Part shown: piece after piece, positions 36,461-45,430 of the stretch
Layout: each line of letters opens with the position of its first letter
Numbering within the stretch: the first letter of the stretch is position 1
NCBI RefSeq assembly: GCF_014196525.1
Contig: NZ_JACIDX010000016.1
Coordinates: 1-64,000, forward strand
Length of the DNA: 64,000 nucleotides
Direction of reading: 5' to 3'
Source: Novosphingobium sediminicola
GTDB taxonomy: Bacteria; Pseudomonadota; Alphaproteobacteria; Sphingomonadales; Sphingomonadaceae
Notes under the pieces: model-generated
What the model was told of the DNA's origin: nothing
What the model saw: the letters and a program-made list of their open reading frames with translations, nothing else
Databases searched by the model: none
Position numbers and translations under genes: made by a program

Positions 36461-38104
36461 ATGAAATATTCGCCCTTGCTGGCCGCTTTTCTGCTGGGCG
36501 CGGCTGCGCCTGCCTTGGCGGCGTCTCCTGCGATCAAGGTGCCGCCGATTGACGTGGCGCTGATGAAAGACACGGTCAAAACCCTCTCGGCCGATGATAT
36601 GGAAGGGCGTGGCCCCTCCACCGCCGTTGAGCCGAAAGTTTTGGATGCGATCATTGCGCGTTTCAAGGCAGCCGGGCTGAAGCCCGGCGGCGAAAAGGGC
36701 GGGTGGCTGCAAACCGTGCCCACCGTCGAAATGACCATGGCGCAAAGCAGCCCGCTGACCATCGGCGGCGTCGGCTTTGTCCGGGGCAGCGATTTTGTCG
36801 CCACCAGTTTCCGCCATGTGCCCCATACCGAGATCAAGGACAGCGATCTGGTCTTTGTCGGCTATGGCATCAACGCGCCCGAATTGGGGTGGAACGATTA
36901 TGCCGGGGTGGACATGCACGGCAAGGTGGCCGTGATCCTGATCAACGATCCCGATTATGCCGCCAAGGACGAGGTGGGCCTCTTCAAGGGCCGCCGCATG
37001 ACCTATTACGGGCGCTGGACCTATAAATACGAAGAGGCGGCCCGGCAGGGCGCGCGCGCGGCGCTGATCGTGCATGACACCTATCCCGCCGCCTATGGCT
37101 GGAATGTGGTGCAGTCGAGCTGGTCGGGCTCGGAATATTATGTGGCGCGGCCCGACAATGCGATGGACCAGACCGAGGCCAATGGCTGGATCCAGATGGG
37201 CGTGGCGAAAAAGGTCTTTGCCGCGGCGGGCAAGGATTTCGCGGCACTGTCCGAGGCGGCCAAGCAGAAGGGCTTTAAGGCCGTGCCGCTGGGGCTGAAG
37301 GCCAGCCTGTCGTTTGACAGCACGCTGCGCCGGGCCGAATCGCACAATGTCGTGGGGCTTCAAAAGGGGCGGGTGAAGCCCGATGAGGTGGTGCTCTATT
37401 CGGCGCACTGGGATCATCTTGGGCACTGCGAAAAGGATGCCAAGGGCGATGGCATCTGTAACGGCGCGGTGGATAATGCGACCGGTGTGGGCGCGCTGGT
37501 GGCGCTGGCCAAGGCCAATGTGAAGGCTGGCCCCGCTCGGCGCAGTCAGGTGTTTGTCGCGCTCACGCTGGAGGAATCGGGCCTGCTGGGCAGCGAATTC
37601 TATGGCCAGAACCCGCTCTATCCGCTGGCCAAAACGGTGGGTGGGGTGAATATGGACGCGCTGGCCCCGATCGGCCGCGCGCGCAATTACGCCATCACCG
37701 GGGGCGACAAATCCGACCTCACCGGCATTTTCCGCGCCGTGCTGAAGCAGGAAGGCCTGTATGAAAGCCCCGAGGACCATTCCGAACGCGGCCACTACTA
37801 CCGCTCGGACCACTTCAGCCTCGCCAAGCGCGGCGTGCCCATGTTCGACATCGCGCGCGGGCAGGACCTGTTTGCAGGCGGCGCCAAGGCGGGCGCATTG
37901 GCCACCGAGGATTATGTCGAGCACCGCTATCACCAGCCGTCGGACGAATATTCGGATAGCTGGGACTGGTCGGGCATCACGCAGGACGTGAAGGTCTTTT
38001 ATAAGTTGGGGCGGATTCTGGCTGATGGGGCGATGTGGCCCAACTGGCACAAGAGTGATGAGTTTCGCGGGATTCGCGATGCGAGTTTGAAAAGCGGGAA
38101 GTAG
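36461..38104 (+). CDS. M28 family peptidase with PA domain, exported
   Basis: This aminopeptidase-type zinc enzyme has 547 residues. The signal peptide ends near residue 20 (PALAAS). A PA insertion domain occupies about residues 100-260. The co-catalytic zinc site shows SAHWDHLG (His316), GAVDNATG (Asp338), TLEESG (Glu371/Glu372) and RSDHFSLAKRGVP. It lies 27 bases after the M3 gene. With the M3 peptidase it would hydrolyse imported peptides to amino acids in the periplasm. A repeat element begins two bases after its stop. Confidence 0.92.
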   Translation: MKYSPLLAAFLLGAAAPALAASPAIKVPPIDVALMKDTVKTLSADDMEGRGPSTAVEPKVLDAIIARFKAAGLKPGGEKGGWLQTVPTVEMTMAQSSPLTIGGVGFVRGSDFVATSFRHVPHTEIKDSDLVFVGYGINAPELGWNDYAGVDMHGKVAVILINDPDYAAKDEVGLFKGRRMTYYGRWTYKYEEAARQGARAALIVHDTYPAAYGWNVVQSSWSGSEYYVARPDNAMDQTEANGWIQMGVAKKVFAAAGKDFAALSEAAKQKGFKAVPLGLKASLSFDSTLRRAESHNVVGLQKGRVKPDEVVLYSAHWDHLGHCEKDAKGDGICNGAVDNATGVGALVALAKANVKAGPARRSQVFVALTLEESGLLGSEFYGQNPLYPLAKTVGGVNMDALAPIGRARNYAITGGDKSDLTGIFRAVLKQEGLYESPEDHSERGHYYRSDHFSLAKRGVPMFDIARGQDLFAGGAKAGALATEDYVEHRYHQPSDEYSDSWDWSGITQDVKVFYKLGRILADGAMWPNWHKSDEFRGIRDASLKSGK

Positions 38105-38106
38105 GG

Positions 38107-38332
38107 GCCTCCGGCGGGCAAAGGGACTCGGTCCCTTTGCAATCCCGGTAATGGGGTTGGGGAAGGTTGGCCACGGGGTGTTTGGGGCTGGTGTTTAAGG
38201 CCTGCGGCGCTGCAAAGGCATCGCTGTCCGCGCCGCAGGCTTTATTCCTGAAACGCTGCGTCCGACACCCCTTGGCCGAACCCATGGTGCGACAAAGACA
38301 TTAATGGGAGCGCGAGGGTTTAGACCCTCGCA
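38107..38332 (+). repeat. Modular intergenic repeat, copy 4 (full, A-to-D orientation)
   Basis: Full-length copy: the A block (GCCTCCGGCGGGCAAAGGG, CCCTTTGCAATCCCGG, TAATGGGG), the B hairpin between GCCTGCGGCGC (38200) and GCGCCGCAGGC (38230), the C block (CGTCCGACACCCCTTGGCCG) and the D block ending in CGAGGGTTTAGACCCTCG. It fills the space between the converging M28 peptidase and rpmB genes. Confidence 0.9.
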
Positions 38333-38361
38333 TCTTCAACTTTCCTTCAAATCTCAGACAC

Positions 38362-38399
38362 GAAAAAGCCCGGCGGAGAATCCCCCACCGGGCTTTTTC
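38362..38399. terminator. Terminator between converging genes, serves rpmB
   Basis: GAAAAAGCCCGG and CCGGGCTTTTTC form a 12-bp stem with A-run and T-run flanks, giving an intrinsic terminator in both directions. It lies 24 bases past the rpmB stop codon. Confidence 0.85.
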
Positions 38400-38422
38400 A
38401 CATCAACCCCAAAGGGGAAGAA

Positions 38423-38713
38423 TCAGGCGGCGACAGCGGCCTTCTTGGCCAGCTCGCGCTTCACCTTGACGGCGCGCGGGCTGAGCTTGTCGTCGGCGCT
38501 CTTGAGCAGCCAGTTGTCGAGGCCGCCCACGTGTTCCACCGAGCGGAGGCCGTGGGTCGAGACGCGGAACTTGAAGCTGCGGTCAAGACCTTCCGACAGA
38601 AGCGTGACGTTCTGCAGGTTGGGCAGGAACACGCGCTTGGTCTTGTTGTTGGCGTGGCTGACGTTGTGGCCGACCTGGCGGCCTTTGCCAGTCAGTTCGC
38701 AAATACGGGACAT
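38423..38713 (-). CDS. rpmB: 50S ribosomal protein L28
   Basis: This large-subunit ribosomal protein has 96 residues. The sequence [27 protein letters not shown] followed by [10 protein letters not shown] is standard for alphaproteobacterial L28. It lacks the CxxC pairs of the zinc-binding form. It is a single gene with its own terminator, divergent from tadA. Confidence 0.97.
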   Translation of the reverse strand: MSRICELTGKGRQVGHNVSHANNKTKRVFLPNLQNVTLLSEGLDRSFKFRVSTHGLRSVEHVGGLDNWLLKSADDKLSPRAVKVKRELAKKAAVAA

Positions 38714-38839
38714 GGGTGCTACTCGCTTAAGAAAGAATCCGATGACCCGCATAAAAGGCGGGTGAGGGGGCGCGCATAACGATTCGTGTGGAAAAGGTCA
38801 AGTTGCCTTGGACCTTTCGCTGCGCTAGCCCTTGCCTTT

Positions 38840-39295
38840 ATGACGCGATGGCCACTTCCCGCCCCCATGCGCCGGGCTTTTGACGAGGCGCGGGCGGCTG
38901 CGGGCGCCGGAGAAGTGCCGATTGGCGCGGTGGTCGTCAAGGATGGCGTGATTATTTCATCCGCGCATAACCTGCCGCGCACCCGATGCGACCCCACCGC
39001 CCATGCCGAGGTGCTGGCGATTCGCGAGGCGGCGCGGGCGCTGGGCAACGAACGACTCGATGGCTGCGACTTGTGGGTCTCTCTGGAGCCCTGCGCGATG
39101 TGTGCGGGTGCGATCGTCCATGCCCGCATCGGCCGGCTCTATTATGCCGCCGCCGACCCCAAGGGCGGCGCTGTGGCGCATGGCGGGCGGATCTTTGACC
39201 AACCCACCTGTCTGCACCGCCCCGAGGTCTATTCCGGGATGGGCGAGGATGAGGCGGCCCAGATGCTGCGGGATTTTTTTGCAGCCCGCCGTTAA
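38840..39295 (+). CDS. tadA: tRNA-specific adenosine-34 deaminase
   Basis: This enzyme deaminates the wobble adenosine of tRNA-Arg(ACG) to inosine. It has 151 residues of the cytidine-deaminase fold. Zinc and catalytic motifs are TAHAEVLAIREA (His55, Glu57) and SLEPCAMCAGAI (Cys85, Cys88), with GRIFDQP and EVYSGM at the C-terminus. An ATG at 38867 is an alternative start. Its last four bases overlap the convergent RNase T2 gene. Confidence 0.93.
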   Translation: MTRWPLPAPMRRAFDEARAAAGAGEVPIGAVVVKDGVIISSAHNLPRTRCDPTAHAEVLAIREAARALGNERLDGCDLWVSLEPCAMCAGAIVHARIGRLYYAAADPKGGAVAHGGRIFDQPTCLHRPEVYSGMGEDEAAQMLRDFFAARR

Positions 39296-40071
39296 GCGGG
39301 TTTGCGCAGCGTCGGGATGATGAACAGGTCGCTGCTCGACGGCGCGGGGCAGGCCTTGGGCACAAAGCTGCCCTTCTCGATATCTTTGGGCTCAAAGCAC
39401 AGATGGACCTGCTTCAGCCACACTTTGCCCGAGCCGTCGGCGGCTGGCATGGTCTGGACCTGAATGGCCTTTTCATGGTCCTTGAACATCGGGTTGGCGT
39501 CCACAAAGGCATGGACCACCGCGTCCGACACCATCCGCCCGTCCTTGGCCAGCTTGTAGAGGTCGGGCTTTTTCAGCTTGGCATAAAGCCGCGCCACGCT
39601 CTGCCAATAGGCGCCGCCGCTGGTCCAAGGGCCGCAGGCGCCGTGCTTTTTCCACTCATGCATCTGCGTTGCGGCCGAGGGCATGATGCAAAGATGCTTC
39701 TGCAATTGCGGCAAAGTGGGCGCGGGGGCCTTGGTCGCGCACCATTGCGGCCAGCTGGTCCCATCCGTTTCGCCCCAGAGGCCATGGACGACGAGGCCGA
39801 AGGGCGGCTTGTCCTGACCGCATTGCAGCTTGTCGCCCGGATCTTTCAGCGGCCCTTTCAGACCGGCGCAATAGGACGGGGTCCAGCTCATCACGAAGCT
39901 GTAGACATTGATGGGATGCTTCGCCACCGGCTTGACCGGTTCGGCAGCGGGGCGCGAGATCTTGGGCAAGGCGTCCACCTGGGCTGCAACGCATTGCTGC
40001 GCCATGGCCTGTGCTGGGATCAGGGCTGCGGGGATCAGCGAAAGGGCAAGCGTGGTCAGGATCAGACGCAT
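39292..40071 (-). CDS. RNase T2 family ribonuclease, exported
   Basis: This endoribonuclease of 259 residues has a signal peptide ending near residue 25 (AQAMAQ). Both catalytic segments are present: FGLVVHGLWGETDG (CAS-1, active His) and HEWKKHGACG (CAS-2, active His/Glu). Six or more cysteines suggest disulfides. It probably degrades RNA non-specifically in the periplasm for nutrient recovery. Its ATG directly follows the nadC stop (TAAATG), so the two are coupled. Confidence 0.92.
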   Translation of the reverse strand: MRLILTTLALSLIPAALIPAQAMAQQCVAAQVDALPKISRPAAEPVKPVAKHPINVYSFVMSWTPSYCAGLKGPLKDPGDKLQCGQDKPPFGLVVHGLWGETDGTSWPQWCATKAPAPTLPQLQKHLCIMPSAATQMHEWKKHGACGPWTSGGAYWQSVARLYAKLKKPDLYKLAKDGRMVSDAVVHAFVDANPMFKDHEKAIQVQTMPAADGSGKVWLKQVHLCFEPKDIEKGSFVPKACPAPSSSDLFIIPTLRKPA

Positions 40072-40932
40072 TTACACCTCCTCAAAATCAAGGCCGATGT
40101 CCGCCGCAGGCGCGCTTTGCGTCAACCGGCCCACCGAGACGTAATCCACACCCGAAGCGGCAATCGCCCCGATCGTGTCGAGCCGCACCCCGCCGCTGGC
40201 CTCGCAAGGCGCACGGCCGGAAACCTGCTCGACGGCGCGCGCCAGCATCTCGGGCCCCATATTGTCGAGCAGCAGATGGGTCGCGCCAGCCTCCAGCGCC
40301 GGTTCGATCTGGTTGAGGTGATCGACCTCGCAAATGATGTTGGCGATGCCCGCCGCCTTGGCGCGGGCGACCGCAGGGCCGACCCCGCCCGCGATGGCGA
40401 CATGGTTGTCCTTGATCATCGCCGCGTCCCACAGGCCCATGCGGTGATTGGTGGCCCCGCCCATGCGTGTCGCGTATTTCTCCAGCACGCGCAGGCCCGG
40501 AATGGTCTTGCGCGTGTCGAGCAGGGTCGCGCCGGTATTCCCCATGGCGTCCACATATTCGCGCGTCATGGTGGCGATGCCCGACAAATGCTGCACCGTG
40601 TTCAAGGCGCTGCGCTCCGCGGTCAGCAGGGCGCGGCCCATGCCGGTGATGCGCATCAGATGGGTGCCGGGGGCCACGCGGTCGCCGTCCTGCACCAGCA
40701 GTTCGATTTCCGCTTCAGGGTCGAGATGACGGAAAAACGCTGCCGCAATCGGCAGGCCCGCCACGGTGATGGCATCGCGGCTGTCCATCACGCCGATAAA
40801 GCGGGCCTCAGCGGGGATCACGCTCTCGCTGGTCACATCATGCCCGCCGCCGGGCCAGCCTTCGCCAAGATCCTCGGCGAGGGTGGAGTGGATGAAGGCG
40901 GGCAGGTCAAAGCCTTGGAGCGTGAAGGTCAT
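40072..40932 (-). CDS. nadC: Nicotinate-nucleotide pyrophosphorylase (carboxylating)
   Basis: This enzyme converts quinolinate and PRPP to nicotinate mononucleotide in NAD synthesis. It has 286 residues. Motifs are LAEDLGEGWPGGGHDVTSE, LLTAERSALNTVQHLSGIAT, TRKTIPGLRVLEKYATRMGG, NHRMGLWDAAMIKDNH and EVDHLNQI. The ATG at 40932 lacks a strong ribosome-binding site, and a repeat element starts 26 bases upstream. nadA and nadB are not nearby. Confidence 0.95.
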   Translation of the reverse strand: MTFTLQGFDLPAFIHSTLAEDLGEGWPGGGHDVTSESVIPAEARFIGVMDSRDAITVAGLPIAAAFFRHLDPEAEIELLVQDGDRVAPGTHLMRITGMGRALLTAERSALNTVQHLSGIATMTREYVDAMGNTGATLLDTRKTIPGLRVLEKYATRMGGATNHRMGLWDAAMIKDNHVAIAGGVGPAVARAKAAGIANIICEVDHLNQIEPALEAGATHLLLDNMGPEMLARAVEQVSGRAPCEASGGVRLDTIGAIAASGVDYVSVGRLTQSAPAADIGLDFEEV

Positions 40933-40957
40933 GCAAGAGGCTATAGAAGATGGATGA

Positions 40958-41166
40958 TGCGAGGGTCTAGACCCTCGCGCTCCCATTACTGTCTTTGTCG
41001 CGCGATAGGGGCGACGTTGGGTATCGGACGCGGCAAAGACTGCGGCGCCGATCAGCACGAGGCCCCCGCGCCGCAGGCTTTAAAGCCGATCACGCTTCGC
41101 CGCCAACCAAGCGCCACCCCCATTACCGGGATTGCAAAGGGACAAGTCCCTTTGCCCGCCGGAGGC
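40958..41166 (-). repeat. Modular intergenic repeat, copy 5 (D-to-A orientation)
   Basis: Starts with the D palindrome TGCGAGGGTCTAGACCCTCG and CGCTCCCATTACTGTCTT, then a shortened C block (GGGTATCGGACGC), the B hairpin between CTGCGGCGCC and GCGCCGCAGGC, and the A block (CATTACCGGGATTGCAAAGG, CCCTTTGCCCGCCGGAGGC). The A end is 22 bases from the stop of the LytTR regulator. Its D end would form the leader of nadC if transcription starts upstream. Confidence 0.88.
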
Positions 41167-41188
41167 AAAACCCCTTAAAACCCATCAA

Positions 41189-41989
41189 TCAATGCACAAA
41201 CCGCGCCACCACATCCCTGTACGAGCGTGAAACCTTCACATCCGCCCCGGATTCCAGCACGAGGAAGCATTCTCCATTGGTATGGGGCTTCACCTGACGG
41301 ACAAGGTTCAAATTCACGATCCACGAGCGATGCACCCGCTGGAACACGCGCGGGTCGAGTCGGCGTTCGAGGTCTTTCATGGTTTCGCGCAGGATCATCG
41401 AATTGTCGGCGGTATAGATGACCATATAGTCGCCCGCGGCCTCGATGCGCTCGATCGTGTCGACATCGACGCGGAAGATCTGGCCGCGATCCTTGATGTT
41501 GAGCAGCTTTTCATAGCGGTCCGCGCCCGTATCGACGGGTTCGTCCTCCATGGCGTCCATCGCATCGGGGGCGACCTCGGCCAGCACGCTTTTCAGCTTT
41601 TCAGCTTCCTCGGACGAGCGCTTGTCGGCAAGGCGCTGGCGCACGCGGTCGAGCGTATCGGCAAGGCGATCTTCGTCCACCGGTTTCATCAGGTAATTCA
41701 CCGCGTTGGCCTCAAAGGCGCGCACGGCATGTTCCTGATAGGCGGTGACGAAAACGAAGAGCGGCGGTTCGATTTCCATCACGCCCTTGACCACGGCAAA
41801 GCCGTCGAAGCCGGGCATCTGGATGTCGAGGAAAACGAGGTCCGGTTTTTCGGTCTTGATCTTGCGGATCGCCTCGCGGCCATTGTTGCAGGTGTCGATG
41901 ATTTCCACGTCGGGAAATTTTTGAAGCCGCAGTTGCAGGCCCTGGATGGCCAGCTTTTCGTCATCGACGAGAATGGTGCGGATGGTCAT
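41189..41989 (-). CDS. LytTR-family response regulator
   Basis: This two-component response regulator has 266 residues. The receiver domain (1-120) has the phosphorylatable Asp55 in LVFLDIQMPG, acidic residues DDE at 9-11 and a conserved Lys in MKPVDEDRL. The C-terminal LytTR DNA-binding domain (about 165-266) contains RVDVDTIERIEAAGDYMVIYT and FQRVHRSWIVNLNLV. It lies 62 bases after the histidine kinase gene and is its obvious partner. The target genes are not known. Confidence 0.93.
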   Translation of the reverse strand: MTIRTILVDDEKLAIQGLQLRLQKFPDVEIIDTCNNGREAIRKIKTEKPDLVFLDIQMPGFDGFAVVKGVMEIEPPLFVFVTAYQEHAVRAFEANAVNYLMKPVDEDRLADTLDRVRQRLADKRSSEEAEKLKSVLAEVAPDAMDAMEDEPVDTGADRYEKLLNIKDRGQIFRVDVDTIERIEAAGDYMVIYTADNSMILRETMKDLERRLDPRVFQRVHRSWIVNLNLVRQVKPHTNGECFLVLESGADVKVSRSYRDVVARFVH

Positions 41990-42051
41990 GCAATGGGATC
42001 CTGCTTGTTGCCGCATTTTGCGGATCGGGAGTCGTTGTAACTCCTTTTCCT

Positions 42052-43212
42052 TCACACCGCCAAGGCTGAACGTGGGGTGACCGATGCGGGCGCACTCGAC
42101 GACTGGCGCTTTTCGAACGGTATTTCGATGGTGACGGCAAATCCGCCCTCGGGCGGTTCGTACATATCGAAGCGGTGGCTGGTGCCATAGGCCTGCACCA
42201 GACGGTCGCGGATATTGGCAAGGCCCACCCCGGTCGAGACCTGTTCGCGCCCGTCATAGGTGATGCCGCTGGACCGGTTTTCGGCATTTTGCGCGGTCAT
42301 GCCCGGCCCGGTGTCGGACACGGTGATGCGCAGATTTTGCCCCAGCAGGCCCGCCGCGATGGTGATCTCGGCGCCCGACTCCTGCGGGCTGACGGCATAT
42401 TTGATCGCATTTTCAACCAGAGGCTGCAGCAGGAGCGAGGGCAGCAGCCCGTCCTTGCAGGATTCGTCGATGCGGAAGGTGGTGCGCAGCCTTTCCTCAA
42501 ACCGCATCCGCTCGATGTCCAGATAGAGTTTGAGCGTCTCGACCTCCTGCGCGACAGTGACGCGGCCCGTGGGCGGGTTGATCAGCGTATAGCGCAGGAA
42601 GGAGGACAGCCGTGTGAGCATCGCATTGGCCTGATCGGTCTGTTTGAGCAGGACCAGCGTGGAGATCGAATTCAACGTATTGAACAGGAAATGCGGGTTG
42701 AGCTGATAGCGCAGCATCGCCAGTTGCGCGCTGGTCGCCTGATTTTCCAGCCGCATCAACTGGTCGTTCTGCTCCTCGATCCGCAGGAAGAAGTTGATCG
42801 CGTAATAGAGCGCCGACCAAGCGCCGAGCAGCGTGGCGTCCAGATAGAACACGCCGATGAACAATTGCGCGAAACTGGCGATGCTGTCGGGCCGATAGAG
42901 CGCGATCACCCAGCCATCCATGAAGGCATAGAGCGACACCGCAAAAGGCAGCACCACCATCGTCACGCCCCATGTCATCAGCGGCCTTTGACCGATCAGT
43001 TGATGATAGACCACCGCCAGCAGCAGCGAGATCGAAAAGCCCGTGATCGTGGCGATCAGCACCAGCACCAGAAAGCTGGCGGGTTGGTTGTTGGCCAGGC
43101 TGGACATCGCGCGAAGCAGCATCGCGCCTGACCAGCCCAGCATTTGCAATCGCCAGAACGCCTTGTTCTTATTGGCAAAGAAGGGTGAGGGACGAAAGGG
43201 AAGCACGGCCAT
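42052..43212 (-). CDS. LytS/YehU-type sensor histidine kinase
   Basis: This membrane kinase has 386 residues. The N-terminal half (about 25-145) contains four to five hydrophobic segments and no obvious periplasmic sensor domain. The His_kinase domain has the phospho-acceptor His174 in YQLNPHFLFNTLNSIS, and the ATPase shows LLLQPLVENAIKYAV, SDTGPGM and GVGLANIRDRL. It phosphorylates the LytTR regulator encoded just downstream. The signal is unknown. Confidence 0.93.
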   Translation of the reverse strand: MAVLPFRPSPFFANKNKAFWRLQMLGWSGAMLLRAMSSLANNQPASFLVLVLIATITGFSISLLLAVVYHQLIGQRPLMTWGVTMVVLPFAVSLYAFMDGWVIALYRPDSIASFAQLFIGVFYLDATLLGAWSALYYAINFFLRIEEQNDQLMRLENQATSAQLAMLRYQLNPHFLFNTLNSISTLVLLKQTDQANAMLTRLSSFLRYTLINPPTGRVTVAQEVETLKLYLDIERMRFEERLRTTFRIDESCKDGLLPSLLLQPLVENAIKYAVSPQESGAEITIAAGLLGQNLRITVSDTGPGMTAQNAENRSSGITYDGREQVSTGVGLANIRDRLVQAYGTSHRFDMYEPPEGGFAVTIEIPFEKRQSSSAPASVTPRSALAV

Positions 43213-43262
43213 GATGCGCGTTTATCGCAGAAGCCGCGCCCAAGGGAAAGGGGCCGGAAAAA

Positions 43263-43967
43263 TCAGCCCTTGATGGCGGCTGCCAGCGCGTCATAGCCCA
43301 CCGCCCCGCCAAGGATCTTGCCGCCCGCGATCCAGCTTGGCGTGCCGCCAAGGCCCAGATGGCGGGCAAGGGCCAGATTGGCCTCGATTTCGGCCTGCGT
43401 GGCGGGGTCGGCGATCACCTTTTGCGCGGCGGCCATGTCGAGCGCGGCGGTTTGGGCCGACGCCGCAATGGTCTGCGCATTGGGGCGCCCGGCGGCAAAC
43501 ATCGCCTTGTGGAAGGCGGCATATTTGCCCTGCTTGGCGGCTGCCAGCGCCATCTTGGCCGCATCCACGCTCTCGGGCGTCAGGATCGGCAATTGGCGGA
43601 TCACCACCTGCGCCTGCGGATCGGCGGCGACCAGCTTGGCCACATCCTCCTCGCTGGCCCGGCAATAGCCGCAGGCGTAATCCATGAATTCGACCAGCAC
43701 ATGCTTGCCCTGCGGATTGCCGATCACTGCGCCGGGCCATGCTTTCAACGCCTGCGGGGCCACCTGCGCCAGTTGCTTTTCCGCCTCGCCCGATTTCAGC
43801 TTCTCGGCCGCCTCGCTCAGGATTTCGGGGCGTTCGAGCAGCGCCTCACGCACCGCCTTGACCTGTCCGGCATGGCCAAAGGGCAGCATCGGAGCGATGG
43901 ACGCGCCCACCAGACCGCCCGCCAGTCCGAACAGCGAGGCAAGGGCGATGGTGCGGAACTGAGACAT
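43263..43967 (-). CDS. DsbA-family thiol oxidoreductase, exported
   Basis: This thioredoxin-fold protein of 234 residues has an N-terminal signal or anchor segment (ALASLFGLAGGLVGASIAPM). The redox motif is CGYC at Cys99/Cys102 (FMDYACGYCRASEEDV), and the cis-proline loop is GGTPSWIAGG. An insertion rich in helix lies between. It catalyses disulfide formation or exchange in the periplasm. It follows the M48 gene by 33 bases, and both are envelope quality-control genes. Confidence 0.9.
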   Translation of the reverse strand: MSQFRTIALASLFGLAGGLVGASIAPMLPFGHAGQVKAVREALLERPEILSEAAEKLKSGEAEKQLAQVAPQALKAWPGAVIGNPQGKHVLVEFMDYACGYCRASEEDVAKLVAADPQAQVVIRQLPILTPESVDAAKMALAAAKQGKYAAFHKAMFAAGRPNAQTIAASAQTAALDMAAAQKVIADPATQAEIEANLALARHLGLGGTPSWIAGGKILGGAVGYDALAAAIKG

Positions 43968-44000
43968 GGAAAATCCTTATATCGGGAGGCCTAGCCGCCC

Positions 44001-45383
44001 TTATTTCCGTTTCTTCGATTTCGCCAGATAGCTTCTGGCCTCCATCGCAATATCCTCGGCGCGGATGGCGTCGGGCGAACCCACCGCCAGCCCGTTCTTG
44101 GCCGCTTCGGCATTGACCAGCGCCCCGCCCCAATTGCCCGACAGCGAGGCCTGTTCGGCGCTGGCCAGACGTGCGCGGGGCAGATCGCCATTCTTGGCAT
44201 AGATGATGCCCAGCACATACCACGCGAAGGGATTTTCCCGGTCGCGCGCCAAAGCGGCTTTCAGCACCTTCTGCGCCTCGTCCAGATGGTCGCGCGAATT
44301 GACCAGATCGTCCTGCGCGATCAGCGCATGGCCAAAGGTGGTGGCGATCAGCGGCTGGTTGCCGGTCAGGGCTGTGGCCTGACGCAGGGGCGCAATCGCC
44401 TCGGCAGGCTTGCCCGCCTCCAGCAGGATCTGCCCCTTCAGCTCAAGGAAATAGGGATCGCGCGGGTCGCCTGCCAGCAGCTTGTCGGTTTCCGTGGTGG
44501 CCTTATCCAGAAAGCCTTCCTTGTGATAGGCATAGGCTCTGGCATAGAGCGCGGGCACATTGTTCATGTACTCGGGAAAGGCCTGAAACGTGCTGGGCGG
44601 TTCGGCCAGATAGCCGTAGAGCTTGGCCTTCACCCGTTGGAACCGTTCCTCCAGCGCGGGATTGCTGGGCGCATTCCACGCCGGGTCTTTCTTGTAGATG
44701 TCTTCCAGATAGGCGATGCGCTCATCGGTCAGCGGGTGGGTGGACCAGAAGCTCGCCTCGTCGCTATGGGTCATGCCATAGCGGTTTTCCATCACCAGCA
44801 GCTTGTGAAAAAACTCCAGCGAGCCGCGCCCGGACATGCCCGCCTTGGACAGGAAAGACGCGCCCGCCGCGTCGGCGGCCTCTTCCTCGCCGCGCGTATA
44901 GGCCAGGAATTTGCCCATCGCCATCTGCTGCCCGGCCATGAACACGCCCATCGCCGCCGCGCCCCCGCCCGCCGCCGCCGCCGCCGCGCCCAGCAAGAGC
45001 GAGAGGATCGAGATATTGCCCGCCATCTTGGCCCCGCGATCATCAATCGCATGGCCGCCGACAACGTGGCCCAATTCGTGGGCAATCACGCCCTGAACTT
45101 CGAGCGCGGAGGAAGCCTCGTTGATCAGGCCCGAATGGATATAGACCGCCTGACCCCCGGCCACGAAGGCGTTGATTGAGGAATCATTGACCAGCACGAT
45201 ATCGACATTCTTGGGGTCCAGCCCCGCCGCGCGCACCAGAGGCGCGGCCATATCGCGAAACAGCGCCTCGGTTTCCGCGTCGCGCAGCACCGATTGCGCC
45301 GCCGCAGGCGTCGCGGCCAACAGGCATACGGCAACCGTAGCCATGGAGCGGAGGGCAGAGGCGAGCGCGGAACGAACTGACAT
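44001..45383 (-). CDS. M48 family metalloprotease with TPR repeats (BepA-like)
   Basis: This periplasmic zinc protease has 460 residues. The signal peptide ends near residue 30 (TPAAAQ). The M48 domain has HELGH at 102-106 with GGHA after it, and the third ligand region is GEEEAADAAG. A glycine/alanine-rich stretch (LLLGAAAAAAGGGAAAMG) follows the helix. The C-terminal part (about 250-440) contains TPR repeats, as in BepA, which oversees outer-membrane protein assembly. The ATG at 45383 gives a proper signal peptide. Confidence 0.92.
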   Translation of the reverse strand: MSVRSALASALRSMATVAVCLLAATPAAAQSVLRDAETEALFRDMAAPLVRAAGLDPKNVDIVLVNDSSINAFVAGGQAVYIHSGLINEASSALEVQGVIAHELGHVVGGHAIDDRGAKMAGNISILSLLLGAAAAAAGGGAAAMGVFMAGQQMAMGKFLAYTRGEEEAADAAGASFLSKAGMSGRGSLEFFHKLLVMENRYGMTHSDEASFWSTHPLTDERIAYLEDIYKKDPAWNAPSNPALEERFQRVKAKLYGYLAEPPSTFQAFPEYMNNVPALYARAYAYHKEGFLDKATTETDKLLAGDPRDPYFLELKGQILLEAGKPAEAIAPLRQATALTGNQPLIATTFGHALIAQDDLVNSRDHLDEAQKVLKAALARDRENPFAWYVLGIIYAKNGDLPRARLASAEQASLSGNWGGALVNAEAAKNGLAVGSPDAIRAEDIAMEARSYLAKSKKRK

Positions 45384-45430
45384 GCTGGGGCCAGACCTAA
45401 CACGTTTCGCACTGAACCGCGCCTGAAGAA

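Noticed and set aside
35687-38050. Antisense frame of 787 codons across the M3 and M28 genes
   Set aside because: Composition is typical antisense of high-GC genes, and both + strand genes have clear catalytic motifs and signal peptides.
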